64,000 bases of DNA, taken from NCBI GenBank assembly GCA_016712315.1, contig JADJRG010000029.1:248001-312000 (forward strand), written 5' to 3'. This DNA is from Nannocystis sp. Its GTDB lineage: Bacteria; Myxococcota_A; Polyangia; Nannocystales; Nannocystaceae. Shown in pieces: positions 26,343 to 35,321 of the stretch (the first letter of the stretch is position 1; the number at the start of each line of letters is the position of its first letter). A program made the position numbers and the translations under genes. The notes under the pieces are model-generated. The model did no database searches. It was given only the letters and a program-made list of their open reading frames with translations, and was not told where the DNA came from.

Positions 26343-28940
26343 ATGACGAACCAAGCGAGGGTTACTCCGATCGACGCGCTCGCGCGGTTCTCGGCGCTCG
26401 TCCGCGGGGCCAGCGCGGAGAGCTTCGCTGGCGTCATGGCGGACGGGCTCGCTGCGGCGCTGCGCTCCGCCGCCCTCGCGCTGCTCGAAGATCCCGTGGT
26501 GGTGTCGCCGTGGCGCGAGCAGATCAATCACTTCATGGGCGGGCTCGATCGATTTGAAGAGCGCGGCGTCCATGATCGGTCGCGTGTGGTCGCTCATGGG
26601 CTGAGGATCGCCGCGGGGCTGCGCGCGCAGGCGCCCGTGATCCCTGCGCCGCGGGCGCCTGCGCGCGATCTCGGTCCGCCTCGCGCGGCGACGAGTATCG
26701 CGGGCTCCTCAGCGCGGGGGCGAACACGCGGGAGCGTGGAGGCGCCCGAGCCGAGCGCGCCGCGCGAGATGGCTGACCCGGGCGTCGTCCGTGAGCCGAA
26801 GGAGCGGATCACTTCGGCGACGGCACGGACGACCGGGGCGAATGGCGGCCTCACGACGTTGCCGGGGATCGGCGCGCGGACGGCAGAGCGGCTCGCGGCC
26901 CGGGGCGTCGAGACCATCGAGGACCTCGCCTATCTGTTGCCGAAGACCTACGAGGATCGACGCGAGCGTCGGCGCCTTAGCGATCTGCTGGACGGTGAGT
27001 TCGGCGTGGTTGAGGTCGTTGTGCTCGGCCTGCGCGAGGGCTTCTTTCGCGGCCGCTACCTCGCGACGCTCGAGGCTGAAGAGCGCTCTGAGGCGTCGTC
27101 GCTGCGGCTGAAGGCGCGCTGGTTTCACCGCGTAGGGGGGCTGTCGCAGCGGCTGGTGCCGGGCAGGACAGTCTGTCTGATCGGCCAGATGAAGCTCTAC
27201 CGCGGTGAGGTCTCGATGGTCCACCCCGAGGTGCGTGATCTCGACGCGCCGGGGCCAGCGATCGCGGTGCGTTATCCAGACGTCGAGGGGGTCGGTGACG
27301 GGAGCTTGGCTCGCTACTGTCGGGCGGCGATCGGATCGCTGCGGGCCCCCGGATCCGGCTATGTCGACGCCCTGCCGCCAGAGCTGGCGGCGCGTCACGG
27401 CTTACCGGGTCAACTCGACGCGCTCGCGCTCCTCCATGAGCCCCCGCCGGAGATCTCGGCCGCGGAGCTGCGCGCGCTCTGCTCGGGGACGTCGGCCGCG
27501 CATCGTCGCCTCGCCTTCGACGAGTTCTTCTTCCTGCAGCTCGCGCTGCTGCGGCGACGCAGCCGCTGGCAGCGCTCGCCTTGCGCGCTGGGGCTGGTCC
27601 CCGAGGCGATGGCGAAGCGAGAGCGGCTCCGGGCGGCGGTGCCCTTCGAGCCGACCGGAGCGCAGTGGCGCTCGATCGCGGAGATCGAGGCGGACATGGC
27701 GGCAGGGCGGCCGATGTTGCGACTGCTGCAGGGCGATGTTGGCGCGGGCAAGACCTTGGTCGCGTTCGCGGCGTGTCAGGCGGTGATCGCGGCGGGGGGA
27801 CAAGCGGCGATGATGGCGCCGACGGAGATCCTCGCGGAGCAGCACCTGCGCACGTTGACTCCGTGGTGTCGCGCGGCAGGAATACGCGTCGGCCTGCTCA
27901 CGGGATCGACGCCGCGCGCGCAGCGAAGCAGCCTCCTGGCGCTGCTCGCCGGCGGAGAGCTCGACCTCGTGATCGGCACCCACGCGCTGATCGTCGAGGA
28001 CGTGGGGTTTCGCCAGCTCGGCCTCGCGGTGGTCGACGAACAGCACCGCTTCGGGGTCGAACAGCGGGCGATCCTCCGCGATAAAGGCTCCACGCCGCAC
28101 CTGCTGGTGATGACCGCGACGCCGATCCCACGCTCGCTGGCGCTGACGGCCTATGGTGAGCTCGATGTGTCGATCCTGGATGAGATGCCGCCGGGTCGCA
28201 CGCCGCCGGTGACCTCGCTGCACGCCGGCAAGAGCGCGCTGGGCAAGGCGCGAGCGGCCCTGGCGGCGCTGGTTCGCCGCGGGATCCAGGCCTACGTCGT
28301 CTGCCCGCTGGTCGAGGCGAGCGAGGCGCTGGAGGTCAGCGACGTCGAGGCGACCGCGGGGGCCTTGCGCGAGCTGATGCCTGAGCAGACGATCGCGGTG
28401 ATCCACGGGCGGATGGCTGGCCGCGATAAGGAGCTGGTGATGGCCCGCTTCCGCGCCGGCGAGGTGCAGATCCTGGTAGCGACGACGGTGATCGAGGTCG
28501 GGGTGGATGTCCCAACGGCCAGGGCGATCTTGATCGAGCACGCGGAGCGCTTCGGCCTCGCGCAGCTCCATCAGCTCCGCGGACGGGTCGGCCGCGGGGC
28601 GGAGGGGTCGTGGTGTCTGTTGCACACGGTGAGCCCGGCGAGCTCGGACGCGGGTGAGCGGCTGCAGGTGCTGGTCGAGACATCGGACGGGTTCCGTGTC
28701 GCAGAGCGGGATCTCGAGCTGCGCGGCCCCGGCGAGGTCTTTGGGGTCCGTCAATCGGGGGTCCCGAGGTTGCGCTACTACGGCTTCGCCGGGGAGGGAT
28801 CGCGCCTGCTGGTGGCCGCTCGTGAGGCCGCGCAAGAGGTGCTCACGGCGGATCCCGAGCTCGCGCGACACCCCGAGCTGCGCGAGGAGCTGGGCCGTCG
28901 GCTCACTCGCCAGGCCGTGTTCTCGGGCGACGCGGGGTAG
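26343..28940 (+). CDS. recG: RecG ATP-dependent DNA helicase with N-terminal extension
   Basis: Branch-migrating helicase that regresses stalled forks and processes Holliday junctions. The 865 residues exceed the usual 680-780. The RecG-specific wedge begins at about 176 (GIGARTAERLAARGV), so residues 1-170 are an extra Ala/Arg-rich region. Helicase motifs are GDVGAGKT (about 464), APTEILAEQH, DEQHRFGVEQR, TATPIPRSLALT, the C-terminal LRGRVGRG and the RecG-type tail RDLELRGPGEVFGVRQSG. Co-directional with the RHH-FHA gene. Confidence 0.96.
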   Translation: MTNQARVTPIDALARFSALVRGASAESFAGVMADGLAAALRSAALALLEDPVVVSPWREQINHFMGGLDRFEERGVHDRSRVVAHGLRIAAGLRAQAPVIPAPRAPARDLGPPRAATSIAGSSARGRTRGSVEAPEPSAPREMADPGVVREPKERITSATARTTGANGGLTTLPGIGARTAERLAARGVETIEDLAYLLPKTYEDRRERRRLSDLLDGEFGVVEVVVLGLREGFFRGRYLATLEAEERSEASSLRLKARWFHRVGGLSQRLVPGRTVCLIGQMKLYRGEVSMVHPEVRDLDAPGPAIAVRYPDVEGVGDGSLARYCRAAIGSLRAPGSGYVDALPPELAARHGLPGQLDALALLHEPPPEISAAELRALCSGTSAAHRRLAFDEFFFLQLALLRRRSRWQRSPCALGLVPEAMAKRERLRAAVPFEPTGAQWRSIAEIEADMAAGRPMLRLLQGDVGAGKTLVAFAACQAVIAAGGQAAMMAPTEILAEQHLRTLTPWCRAAGIRVGLLTGSTPRAQRSSLLALLAGGELDLVIGTHALIVEDVGFRQLGLAVVDEQHRFGVEQRAILRDKGSTPHLLVMTATPIPRSLALTAYGELDVSILDEMPPGRTPPVTSLHAGKSALGKARAALAALVRRGIQAYVVCPLVEASEALEVSDVEATAGALRELMPEQTIAVIHGRMAGRDKELVMARFRAGEVQILVATTVIEVGVDVPTARAILIEHAERFGLAQLHQLRGRVGRGAEGSWCLLHTVSPASSDAGERLQVLVETSDGFRVAERDLELRGPGEVFGVRQSGVPRLRYYGFAGEGSRLLVAAREAAQEVLTADPELARHPELREELGRRLTRQAVFSGDAG

Positions 28941-29043
28941 CCGGTCGCAGGGGTGGCCTGCCGCCGTGAATGCGCGTATCTGTGGGCGACCGAGGTCGAA
29001 CGTGCCCATCTCAACCCCGCACTCCGCTCGTCTCAGCGCTCGT

Positions 29044-29964
29044 ATGCTCCGCCCGCTCGCGTGGGCCGCGCTCGTCTACACGATCTTGGTGGTCCTCTTC
29101 GGCGCGTGGGTGCGGATCACCGGCTCAGGCGCGGGCTGCGGTCAACACTGGCCGACCTGCCACGGCGAGCTCGTGCCACGAGCGCCGTCCGCGGCGACGG
29201 TGATCGAGTTCACCCACCGCCTCAGCTCGGGGATCTATGGGCTGGTGATCGTGGCGCTGGTGGTCGTCGCGTTCCGAGGGCATGCGCGCGGGAGCTGGGC
29301 GCGGCGAGGGGCTGTGTTGGCGCTCTTGTTCACGATCACGGAGGCGCTGGTCGGCGCTCGGCTGGTGCTCTTCGGCTTGGTCGCGGACAATGACTCGGTC
29401 GATCGTGCGATCTGGATGGCGATCCATTTGATCAACACGTCGTTGCTCACGGGCGCGGTGGCGGTGACCTGCTGGGCGAGCGAGCTGCGGTCGCTTCGAT
29501 CGATCGGAAGGACGGGGTGGTCGCTCGTCGGTGCGCTCGTCGCCCTCCTTCTGGTCGGGATCACTGGCGCCGTGACTGCGCTCGGCGACACGCTCTTTCC
29601 GGTGGTGGACGGCAGCGGCGTGGCGGCGACGATGAGCATGGATCACTCGCCGACCGCCCACTTCCTCCAGCGTCTGCGGGTGATGCACCCGATCTTGGCG
29701 GTCGGGGTCGCGCTCTATGTGCTGGTCGCCGTGCAGGCGGTCATGGATCGCCAGAAGCGGCCCGATGTGGCACTTTGGGCGCGTTGGACCGCGGGTTTGG
29801 TGATCGCTCAGGTAGCGGCGGGCGTGGTCAATATTTTGCTCTCTGCGCCGGGTTGGCTACAGATCATCCACCTGCTGCTGGCGAACGGGCTGTGGATCGC
29901 GTTGATCTTTTTGTCACTCTCGGCGTCATCGTCGGTCGTTCAACAGAGCGTTGACGCGCCGTAA
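29044..29964 (+). CDS. ctaA: Heme A synthase (CtaA/Cox15 family)
   Basis: Inner-membrane enzyme that oxidises the heme O methyl group to give heme A for aa3-type cytochrome oxidase. From ATG 29044 the product has 306 residues with about eight membrane helices. It shows the first-loop cysteine pair in GSGAGCGQHWPTCHG and four ligand-type histidines in EFTHRLSSG, AIHLINTS, RLRVMHPIL and QIIHLLLANG. This two-bundle layout matches the family. An in-frame GTG at 29002 would add 14 residues. It lies 103 bases after recG, with no clear promoter. No ctaB or oxidase genes are adjacent. Confidence 0.9.
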   Translation: MLRPLAWAALVYTILVVLFGAWVRITGSGAGCGQHWPTCHGELVPRAPSAATVIEFTHRLSSGIYGLVIVALVVVAFRGHARGSWARRGAVLALLFTITEALVGARLVLFGLVADNDSVDRAIWMAIHLINTSLLTGAVAVTCWASELRSLRSIGRTGWSLVGALVALLLVGITGAVTALGDTLFPVVDGSGVAATMSMDHSPTAHFLQRLRVMHPILAVGVALYVLVAVQAVMDRQKRPDVALWARWTAGLVIAQVAAGVVNILLSAPGWLQIIHLLLANGLWIALIFLSLSASSSVVQQSVDAP

Positions 29965-30043
29965 GAGGCCGACGCGCCGCGTTTGATCGGAGAGCTCGGC
30001 GGAGGCCGCAATAGTTCTGGCTTCGCCGTCGGGCTGGTACATT

Positions 30044-30055
30044 GTCGCTCGCGAC
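30044..30055. repeat. Palindrome immediately before a start codon
   Basis: GTCGCTCGCGAC abuts ATG 30056, and TACATT (possible -10) is just upstream at 30038-30043. It could be an operator over the transcription start. Confidence 0.35.
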
Positions 30056-31795
30056 ATGAACGATCATTCGAAGGCCCCGCGGCACCCCCCTCCAACTCGC
30101 GCTCTCCGACACGCGCGGGCGCTCTGTTTCTTCGTGCTCGCGCTCACCGCCGGCTGCGCCTCATACATCGATAAGGCGCGGACCGCCCGGGATGAGCGTG
30201 ACTACGAGAAGGCGGAGTCGCTGTACCGGACCGCTATCGCCAAGGACCGCGAGGCGCTTGATCGCGAGCTCGCGCGCGAGGAGCTGGTCGCGATGATGAT
30301 CCTCCGCGCGAAGGCGCGAGCGAAGGAGAACCCGCCCGCGGCGCTCGACATCTACACGGCGGCGATCGAGCTGTCGCCAGACGACGAAGAGGCGAAGGAC
30401 GGGATCGGCCGCTTGCTCGCGTCGTTGGGCCGCGTCGATGAGGCGATCGCGGTGCTCGGCGGCGAGAAGTACGGCAAGTGCGACCTGTGTGAGCGCTACC
30501 TCGCAGTGCTCTTGGCGGCGCGCGCGAAGGGGCATGAGGATCGCAAGGACTACGACGCCGCGCTCGCGGACTATGGCCGCGCCCTGCAGCTCATCCCCGA
30601 CCCGACGACGGCCTTCTCTGTGGCGAGGATCTACCGGATCCGCGGCGAGGATGAGGCGGCGGCCGCGGTGATCGAGGAGGCTGTGCCGCGGATCCGCCAG
30701 GATGACGAACAGGCGCAGGCTGCGTTCGTGAAGGTGCGCGAGGAGGCGGTGATGAAGGCGGCGGCCGTCGGCGACTTCGCGCTGATCGACCGCTACATGA
30801 GCATGTTCCCGCCGGGATCGGGGGGCGATGCTTGGTACTTCCTGCACCTCAAGGTCGCGCGCGAGCGTCGACGTCAGATGGATCTCGACGGAGCGATCAG
30901 GCAGGTCGCTCCGCTCCTCGGCGAGGATCACCGTCCGTCGATTAGCGAGAGCCGGCGGGCCGAGATCGAGCGCTTCTTGATCAGCTTGTACACGCTGAAA
31001 GGGGCGAACTTGCTCCGCGCAGGTCAGCCGGCTGAGGCCGACGTCGCGCTGGTGAAGGCGGGCGAGCTGGACCGCGAGGACGATGGGATCAAGCTGCTGC
31101 GGGCGCTGGCGCTCGCGGGTCAGGGCGATCTGGATCGCGCGATCCAGGTCGCGAAGGCGCTGCCAGAGGCGACGCGCGGGCACGGCGAGGTCGTGGCGAT
31201 CCTCGAGTCGATGGTCGTCTTTGAGCGGCTCGCGGCGAATGACTTCGACGGGGCGAAGGCGGCGCTCGGGCGTGGACAAGCTGCCTTCGCTGATCAGCCG
31301 GAGATCCATGTCGCCGCCGCGGCGATCCTGGCGGTGACTCCGGTCCTCGGCCTGAGCAAGAAGGAGGCGGCGCTGCTGCGTAAGTCGGGGCTCGCGCGCT
31401 ACGCTCAGGGGATCTTCCGCTACGGAGAGGCGCTCAGTGAGATCGCTTGGGCGAGCGAGCAGGCGAAGAACTTGGGCGAGAATTACCTCTTCCGTGGCCC
31501 CGGCGCGGTCGAGCGCGCGGAGTCGCTCGCTCGCTCGATCAGCGAGCGCTATCCCTTCGCCGTCGAGTTTAACGGCCAACCAACGACGGAGCTGACGCTA
31601 CGGGTGAGCGAGGGGCGTAGCTTCGAGGCGAAGGTGAGCGGCCCTGGTGGCCTGGATGAGACGGTCGTGATCAGCGCGAGCGCTCCGGAGGCGCTGGTCG
31701 TGCGCGAGCCTGGTCTGGTGACGATCACGTACGAGCGGCAGAAGGTGGTCTTCCTCGCGGAGTCGTACACCGCGGTGACGGTGCGCCTGCCTTAG
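30056..31795 (+). CDS. TPR lipoprotein
   Basis: Exported lipoprotein of 579 residues. The signal peptide is preceded by a basic N-terminus and ends LTAGCAS (Cys about residue 34). TPR-like repeats follow immediately (ARDERDYEKAESLYRTAIAK; later KDYDAALADYGRALQLIPD) and extend to about residue 430. The C-terminal 90 residues (TELTLRVSEGRSFEAKVSG onward) look beta-rich. No enzyme motif. No Shine-Dalgarno sequence; a short leader is likely, given TACATT at 30038. It ends 32 bases before the FHA-kinase gene, which has its own -10 element. Confidence 0.82.
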   Translation: MNDHSKAPRHPPPTRALRHARALCFFVLALTAGCASYIDKARTARDERDYEKAESLYRTAIAKDREALDRELAREELVAMMILRAKARAKENPPAALDIYTAAIELSPDDEEAKDGIGRLLASLGRVDEAIAVLGGEKYGKCDLCERYLAVLLAARAKGHEDRKDYDAALADYGRALQLIPDPTTAFSVARIYRIRGEDEAAAAVIEEAVPRIRQDDEQAQAAFVKVREEAVMKAAAVGDFALIDRYMSMFPPGSGGDAWYFLHLKVARERRRQMDLDGAIRQVAPLLGEDHRPSISESRRAEIERFLISLYTLKGANLLRAGQPAEADVALVKAGELDREDDGIKLLRALALAGQGDLDRAIQVAKALPEATRGHGEVVAILESMVVFERLAANDFDGAKAALGRGQAAFADQPEIHVAAAAILAVTPVLGLSKKEAALLRKSGLARYAQGIFRYGEALSEIAWASEQAKNLGENYLFRGPGAVERAESLARSISERYPFAVEFNGQPTTELTLRVSEGRSFEAKVSGPGGLDETVVISASAPEALVVREPGLVTITYERQKVVFLAESYTAVTVRLP

Positions 31796-31815
31796 CGCGA
31801 TCGCTTTGATTTCAG

Positions 31816-31821
31816 TAAACT
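31816..31821 (+). promoter_or_regulatory. -10 element of the FHA-kinase gene, leaderless arrangement
   Basis: TAAACT, then 6 bases, then GTG 31828. Confidence 0.55.
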
Positions 31822-31827
31822 GACGAG

Positions 31828-33042
31828 GTGCCGGGCTCGCCCTACCGGAGGATCCGCCCACTCGGTGAGGGCGCGGTGGGCGATGTGTACCTCTGCGTCG
31901 ATGTCGAGGCCCGCCGCCTCGTGGTCGTGAAGTGGCTGCGGGCGGAGCTCTCGACGACCTCGGAGGCAGGGCGCCGCTTCCGCCGAGAGGCCGAGCTGAT
32001 GGCGGGCGTGTCGCTGCCTGGGGTGATCAGGGTGGAGGAGTGGGGGGTCGATGACGTGGGCCGGACGTGGATGGCGATGGAGTTCGTCGATGGCCTCTCG
32101 CCGTCGTCGATCATCGCCACCGGTGATGGATGGTCGGCGCATCGCTTCCTCGACGGGGTGGCGCGTAGCCTCGATGAGCTGCACGGCGTCGGCGTGGTCC
32201 ACCGCGATCTGAAGCCGGACAACGTGCTGCTTCGCTCATCGCTGCGCGGATGGGAGCCGGTGATCATCGACCTGGGGATCGCGAAGTGGCTGGCTCAAGA
32301 GACAGCGACCGCGACGGGATCTGTCTTCGGTACGCCCTATTACATGAGCCCGGAGCAGTTCCGCGACTCGAAGCACGTCGGGCCGGCCACGGATCGCTAC
32401 GCGCTGGCGGTGATGGTGTTCGAGCTGCTCGCGGGGCGTCGGCCGTTCGAGGGGCGCTCGATCCCTGAGCTGTTGCGGCTGCACCTGGAGGCGCCTGTGC
32501 CGGCGTTGGCGATCCCGCGGCGCCTCGCGACCGGGATCTTGCACGAAGGAGCGTCGGCGAAGGTCCAACCGACCCCTCAGCTCGATGTCTTCATGCGCAA
32601 GGCGATGGCGAAGGAGCCGCGCCAGCGTTATCACAGCGGCGCCGAGCTGTCGGCGGAATTTCGGGCGGCGGCGCTCGCCGACGGGGTCTTTCACGAGGGC
32701 CCGCCGGAGCCGCTCTTTGACCCGCTCGATCGGCCCTGCCTAGAGGTGGCGATCGAGGGCGGCGCGAGCCAACGCTTTGATCTCCGCCACGGGCCGCTGG
32801 TGTTCGGTCGTCATGAGAGCTGCCAGGTGGTGCTCGCGTCGTCGCGGTTGAGCCGCTTCCACGCGTGTATCTACGTGCATCGCGGTCGGAAGTGGGTGGC
32901 CGACCTGATGAGCCAGAATGGGACCTTCCTCGACGGCGCTCGGCTGACCTCGGGCGTGGCGGTGCCGCTGCCGCGGGGGGAGCAGCCGGCGCGGCTCTCG
33001 CTCTATAATCGCGAGGTGACGATCCAGGCGCTCCCAGGGTGA
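31828..33042 (+). CDS. Ser/Thr protein kinase with C-terminal FHA domain
   Basis: Hanks-type kinase of 404 residues with no membrane segment, so cytosolic. The kinase domain (about 6-275) has the Gly loop GEGAVGDVY, catalytic VVKWLR, HRDLKPDNVLL, and DLG in place of the usual DFG, then GTPYYMSPEQF and the APE-region DRYALAVMVFELLAGRRPF. Catalytic Asp and Lys are kept, so activity is plausible. The FHA domain at about 310-400 has GRHES, SRLSRFHACI and SQNGTFLDG. The GTG start follows a TAAACT element by 6 bases. The cytochrome gene begins 4 bases after the stop, implying one transcript. Confidence 0.88.
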   Translation: MPGSPYRRIRPLGEGAVGDVYLCVDVEARRLVVVKWLRAELSTTSEAGRRFRREAELMAGVSLPGVIRVEEWGVDDVGRTWMAMEFVDGLSPSSIIATGDGWSAHRFLDGVARSLDELHGVGVVHRDLKPDNVLLRSSLRGWEPVIIDLGIAKWLAQETATATGSVFGTPYYMSPEQFRDSKHVGPATDRYALAVMVFELLAGRRPFEGRSIPELLRLHLEAPVPALAIPRRLATGILHEGASAKVQPTPQLDVFMRKAMAKEPRQRYHSGAELSAEFRAAALADGVFHEGPPEPLFDPLDRPCLEVAIEGGASQRFDLRHGPLVFGRHESCQVVLASSRLSRFHACIYVHRGRKWVADLMSQNGTFLDGARLTSGVAVPLPRGEQPARLSLYNREVTIQALPG

Positions 33043-33046
33043 GGCG

Positions 33047-34864
33047 ATGAGCGGGCGCGTCGCGTCGATGTGGCTCTTTGGCCCGGCGTTGTTGTGGGGC
33101 GCCGCGGCGATCGCGGGCCTGTGCGCGACGATCGTGGATGATACGGCGTGGTCGACGATCGATCGTACGGCGAGCGTGGTGGTGCGCTCGGAGACCTGCG
33201 CGGGCTGTCACCCGGTCGAGCACCGGAGCTGGCGCGCCTCCTATCACCGGACGATGACGCAGCGGGCAGAGGGGGCGGCGATCCTCGCGCCCTTCGCCGG
33301 TGAGTCGCTCGAGTACCTCGGCTTTCGCGCGACGATGACTCGGAGCGAGCGTGGTGCTCCGCACGTGAGGATCACGCGGAGCGATGCGGCTCCGGCGCTC
33401 CTCGACGTCGACGTGGTGATGACGGTGGGGAGCCATCGATATCAGCAATTTTTGGCGCGCATCGATCGCGGCGGCGGGCCTGAGGATGTGTGGCGGCTGC
33501 CTGTGGCCTGGCACCTGGGCGAGGAGCGCTGGATCCACTTGAACGCGGCCTTTCTGGAGCCTGAAGGGGCGCGCGGCGAGGAGGCGGACTACATGCGGCA
33601 CTTCAGCCGCTGGAATGACAACTGCGTTCTCTGCCACAACACGGCGCCGCGGCCTGGATTGGGCGAGGACGGGCGCTTCAACACGGAGGTCGGTGAGCTG
33701 GGCATCGCGTGTGAGGCGTGCCATGGGCCGGCGAGCGCGCACGCGGAGCGTCACTCGAACCCGCTTCGTCGTCTGCTCGCTGGGGTCGCTGATGCCGGCG
33801 CGTCAGGCGACGGATCGATCGCGGCTCCTAGTCGGCTGTCGCCCGCGCTGGAGAGCGCGATCTGCGGGCGTTGCCATGGCAATCGGATCGCGAAGGACGT
33901 CGGCGCGGTGCTGCGTGAGGGGGATGGCTTCCTGCCGGGTACCGATCTGGGGGCCTCCTCGCGGCCGATCTTCGCCTGGTCGACGCTGGGTGATCCGCCC
34001 CAGGCTCCCTTTGGCGAGCGCTTCTGGCCGGACGGTACGCCGCGGTTGAGCGCGTATGAGTATCAAGGGCTGCTGCTCTCGCCTTGTTATGCGGACGGCG
34101 CCGTAGGTGGGCTCGGCTGCGGCGAGTGCCACACGATGCACGGCGAAGAGCCATCGATGCAAGTGCGCCAGGATCGGCGCGGGGACGCGGCGTGCCGCGC
34201 TTGTCACGATGACGCGGCAGTGCCGCAGGGGCACGGCGGACACCGCGGGATCACATGCATGGACTGCCACATGCCGCGGACGACGTACGGGCTGGTGGAC
34301 GGGATGATCAGCCATCGGATCACATCCCCAGATCCGGCCGCGTGGATCGGCCGCGATGATCAGCCGGACGCGTGCACGCTCTGCCATGTCGATCGGTCGC
34401 GGGTGTGGGCGGCTCGTTCGCTGCGAGCGCTGAAGCTCTCGGGTAGCGCGATCGCGGCGGAGAGGGCGGCAGAGGAGGAGTCGTGGGCGTCGCGGGCGCT
34501 GCTGGATCTCTACGCCGGTGACCCGATCCAGCGGGCGTTGGCGGCGCACGCGATCGCCCGTGAGGCCGCGCCGGTCTCCCCATCGCTGCGCCTGAGCTGG
34601 TTAGTCGACGCGCTCGAGGACGAGTACCCGGCGATCCGGATCTTCGCGCTGCGCGGGCTGCGTACGCTGAGCGAGCGCGCCGGACGTGATGATCTCAGGG
34701 GGCTGCTCGCCGCGTATGACTTCCTCGGTGAGGTGGATATGAGGGTCGCGGCGGTTGATGCGATCCGTCGAGCGATCGGGCCGGGGCCGCTGGCTGCTCA
34801 CCCTGAGCGGGTAGAGCGGCTGATCGCGGCGCAAGAGCGGCAGATCGTGTGGATCGGCGAGTGA
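33047..34864 (+). CDS. Octaheme c-type cytochrome with C-terminal helical-repeat region
   Basis: Membrane-anchored periplasmic cytochrome of 605 residues. An N-terminal hydrophobic segment (about 7-28) is followed by eight CxxCH heme sites: CAGCH (about 50), CVLCH (194), CEACH (222), CGRCH (272), CGECH (358), CRACH (382), CMDCH (403) and CTLCH (443). Residues about 475-590 are helical and HEAT-like (DALEDEYPAIRIFALRGLRT). Relatives resemble cytochrome c554/doubled-CxxCH proteins, so a redox role, possibly respiratory or in nitrogen or metal metabolism, is likely, but the substrate is unknown. GAGG precedes ATG 33047. Four bases separate it from the FHA-kinase, an unusual partnership. Confidence 0.88.
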   Translation: MSGRVASMWLFGPALLWGAAAIAGLCATIVDDTAWSTIDRTASVVVRSETCAGCHPVEHRSWRASYHRTMTQRAEGAAILAPFAGESLEYLGFRATMTRSERGAPHVRITRSDAAPALLDVDVVMTVGSHRYQQFLARIDRGGGPEDVWRLPVAWHLGEERWIHLNAAFLEPEGARGEEADYMRHFSRWNDNCVLCHNTAPRPGLGEDGRFNTEVGELGIACEACHGPASAHAERHSNPLRRLLAGVADAGASGDGSIAAPSRLSPALESAICGRCHGNRIAKDVGAVLREGDGFLPGTDLGASSRPIFAWSTLGDPPQAPFGERFWPDGTPRLSAYEYQGLLLSPCYADGAVGGLGCGECHTMHGEEPSMQVRQDRRGDAACRACHDDAAVPQGHGGHRGITCMDCHMPRTTYGLVDGMISHRITSPDPAAWIGRDDQPDACTLCHVDRSRVWAARSLRALKLSGSAIAAERAAEEESWASRALLDLYAGDPIQRALAAHAIAREAAPVSPSLRLSWLVDALEDEYPAIRIFALRGLRTLSERAGRDDLRGLLAAYDFLGEVDMRVAAVDAIRRAIGPGPLAAHPERVERLIAAQERQIVWIGE

Positions 34865-34893
34865 AGGTTGGTGCTGTGGCCGCTGAATTCGGC

Positions 34894-34899
34894 TAGCTT
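34894..34899 (+). promoter_or_regulatory. -10 element of the small membrane protein gene, leaderless arrangement
   Basis: TAGCTT, then 6 bases, then ATG 34906. Confidence 0.55.
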
Positions 34900-34905
34900 G
34901 GCGGT

Positions 34906-35313
34906 ATGAGCGCCGAGACGCACCTGCGGCGGGCGATCGTCGTGATCGCGGTCTTCCTCGCGGTGGGGCTGTGGTTGGAGGCGATGTACGGGCTGCGTCT
35001 GCGCGGGTGGGTGGATGATCCGATCCGGCGCGAGTTCCTGCGCCTAGGCCACGCGCACGGCGGGCTGCTGGGGCTGGTGAATGTCGCGATCGCGTGGGCG
35101 TTGGAGCGCTTGGCGACGCCAGCGCTGTGGGCGAGTCGGATCCGGGCAGCGGCGCTGGGAGGCGCCCTGTTGGTCGGCCTAGGCTTCGTGGGCGGGGGGA
35201 TGTGGCACGGGCCGACGGATCCTGGCCCGCTGATCCTGGCGGTGCCAGCGGGCGCGTTCATGGCGCTGGCGTCGCTCGTGGCGCTGGCGTTGGTGCGCCC
35301 AAGCGATCGCTAG
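34906..35313 (+). CDS. Small polytopic membrane protein
   Basis: Unrecognised family; 135 residues with about four predicted membrane helices (about 9-30, 47-66, 80-98, 108-130). A His-rich motif between helices 1 and 2, LRLGHAHGGLLGLVN, and MWHGPTD before helix 4 offer possible heme or metal ligands, which fits the cytochrome gene just upstream, though this is an inference. It starts with a TAGCTT element 6 bases before the ATG and no Shine-Dalgarno sequence, so it has its own promoter despite being only 41 bases downstream of the cytochrome. Confidence 0.7.
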   Translation: MSAETHLRRAIVVIAVFLAVGLWLEAMYGLRLRGWVDDPIRREFLRLGHAHGGLLGLVNVAIAWALERLATPALWASRIRAAALGGALLVGLGFVGGGMWHGPTDPGPLILAVPAGAFMALASLVALALVRPSDR

Positions 35314-35321
35314 TGGTCGCC

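Noticed and set aside
27402..29009. 535-codon open frame antisense to recG
   Set aside because: Shadow of recG; no domain recognisable.
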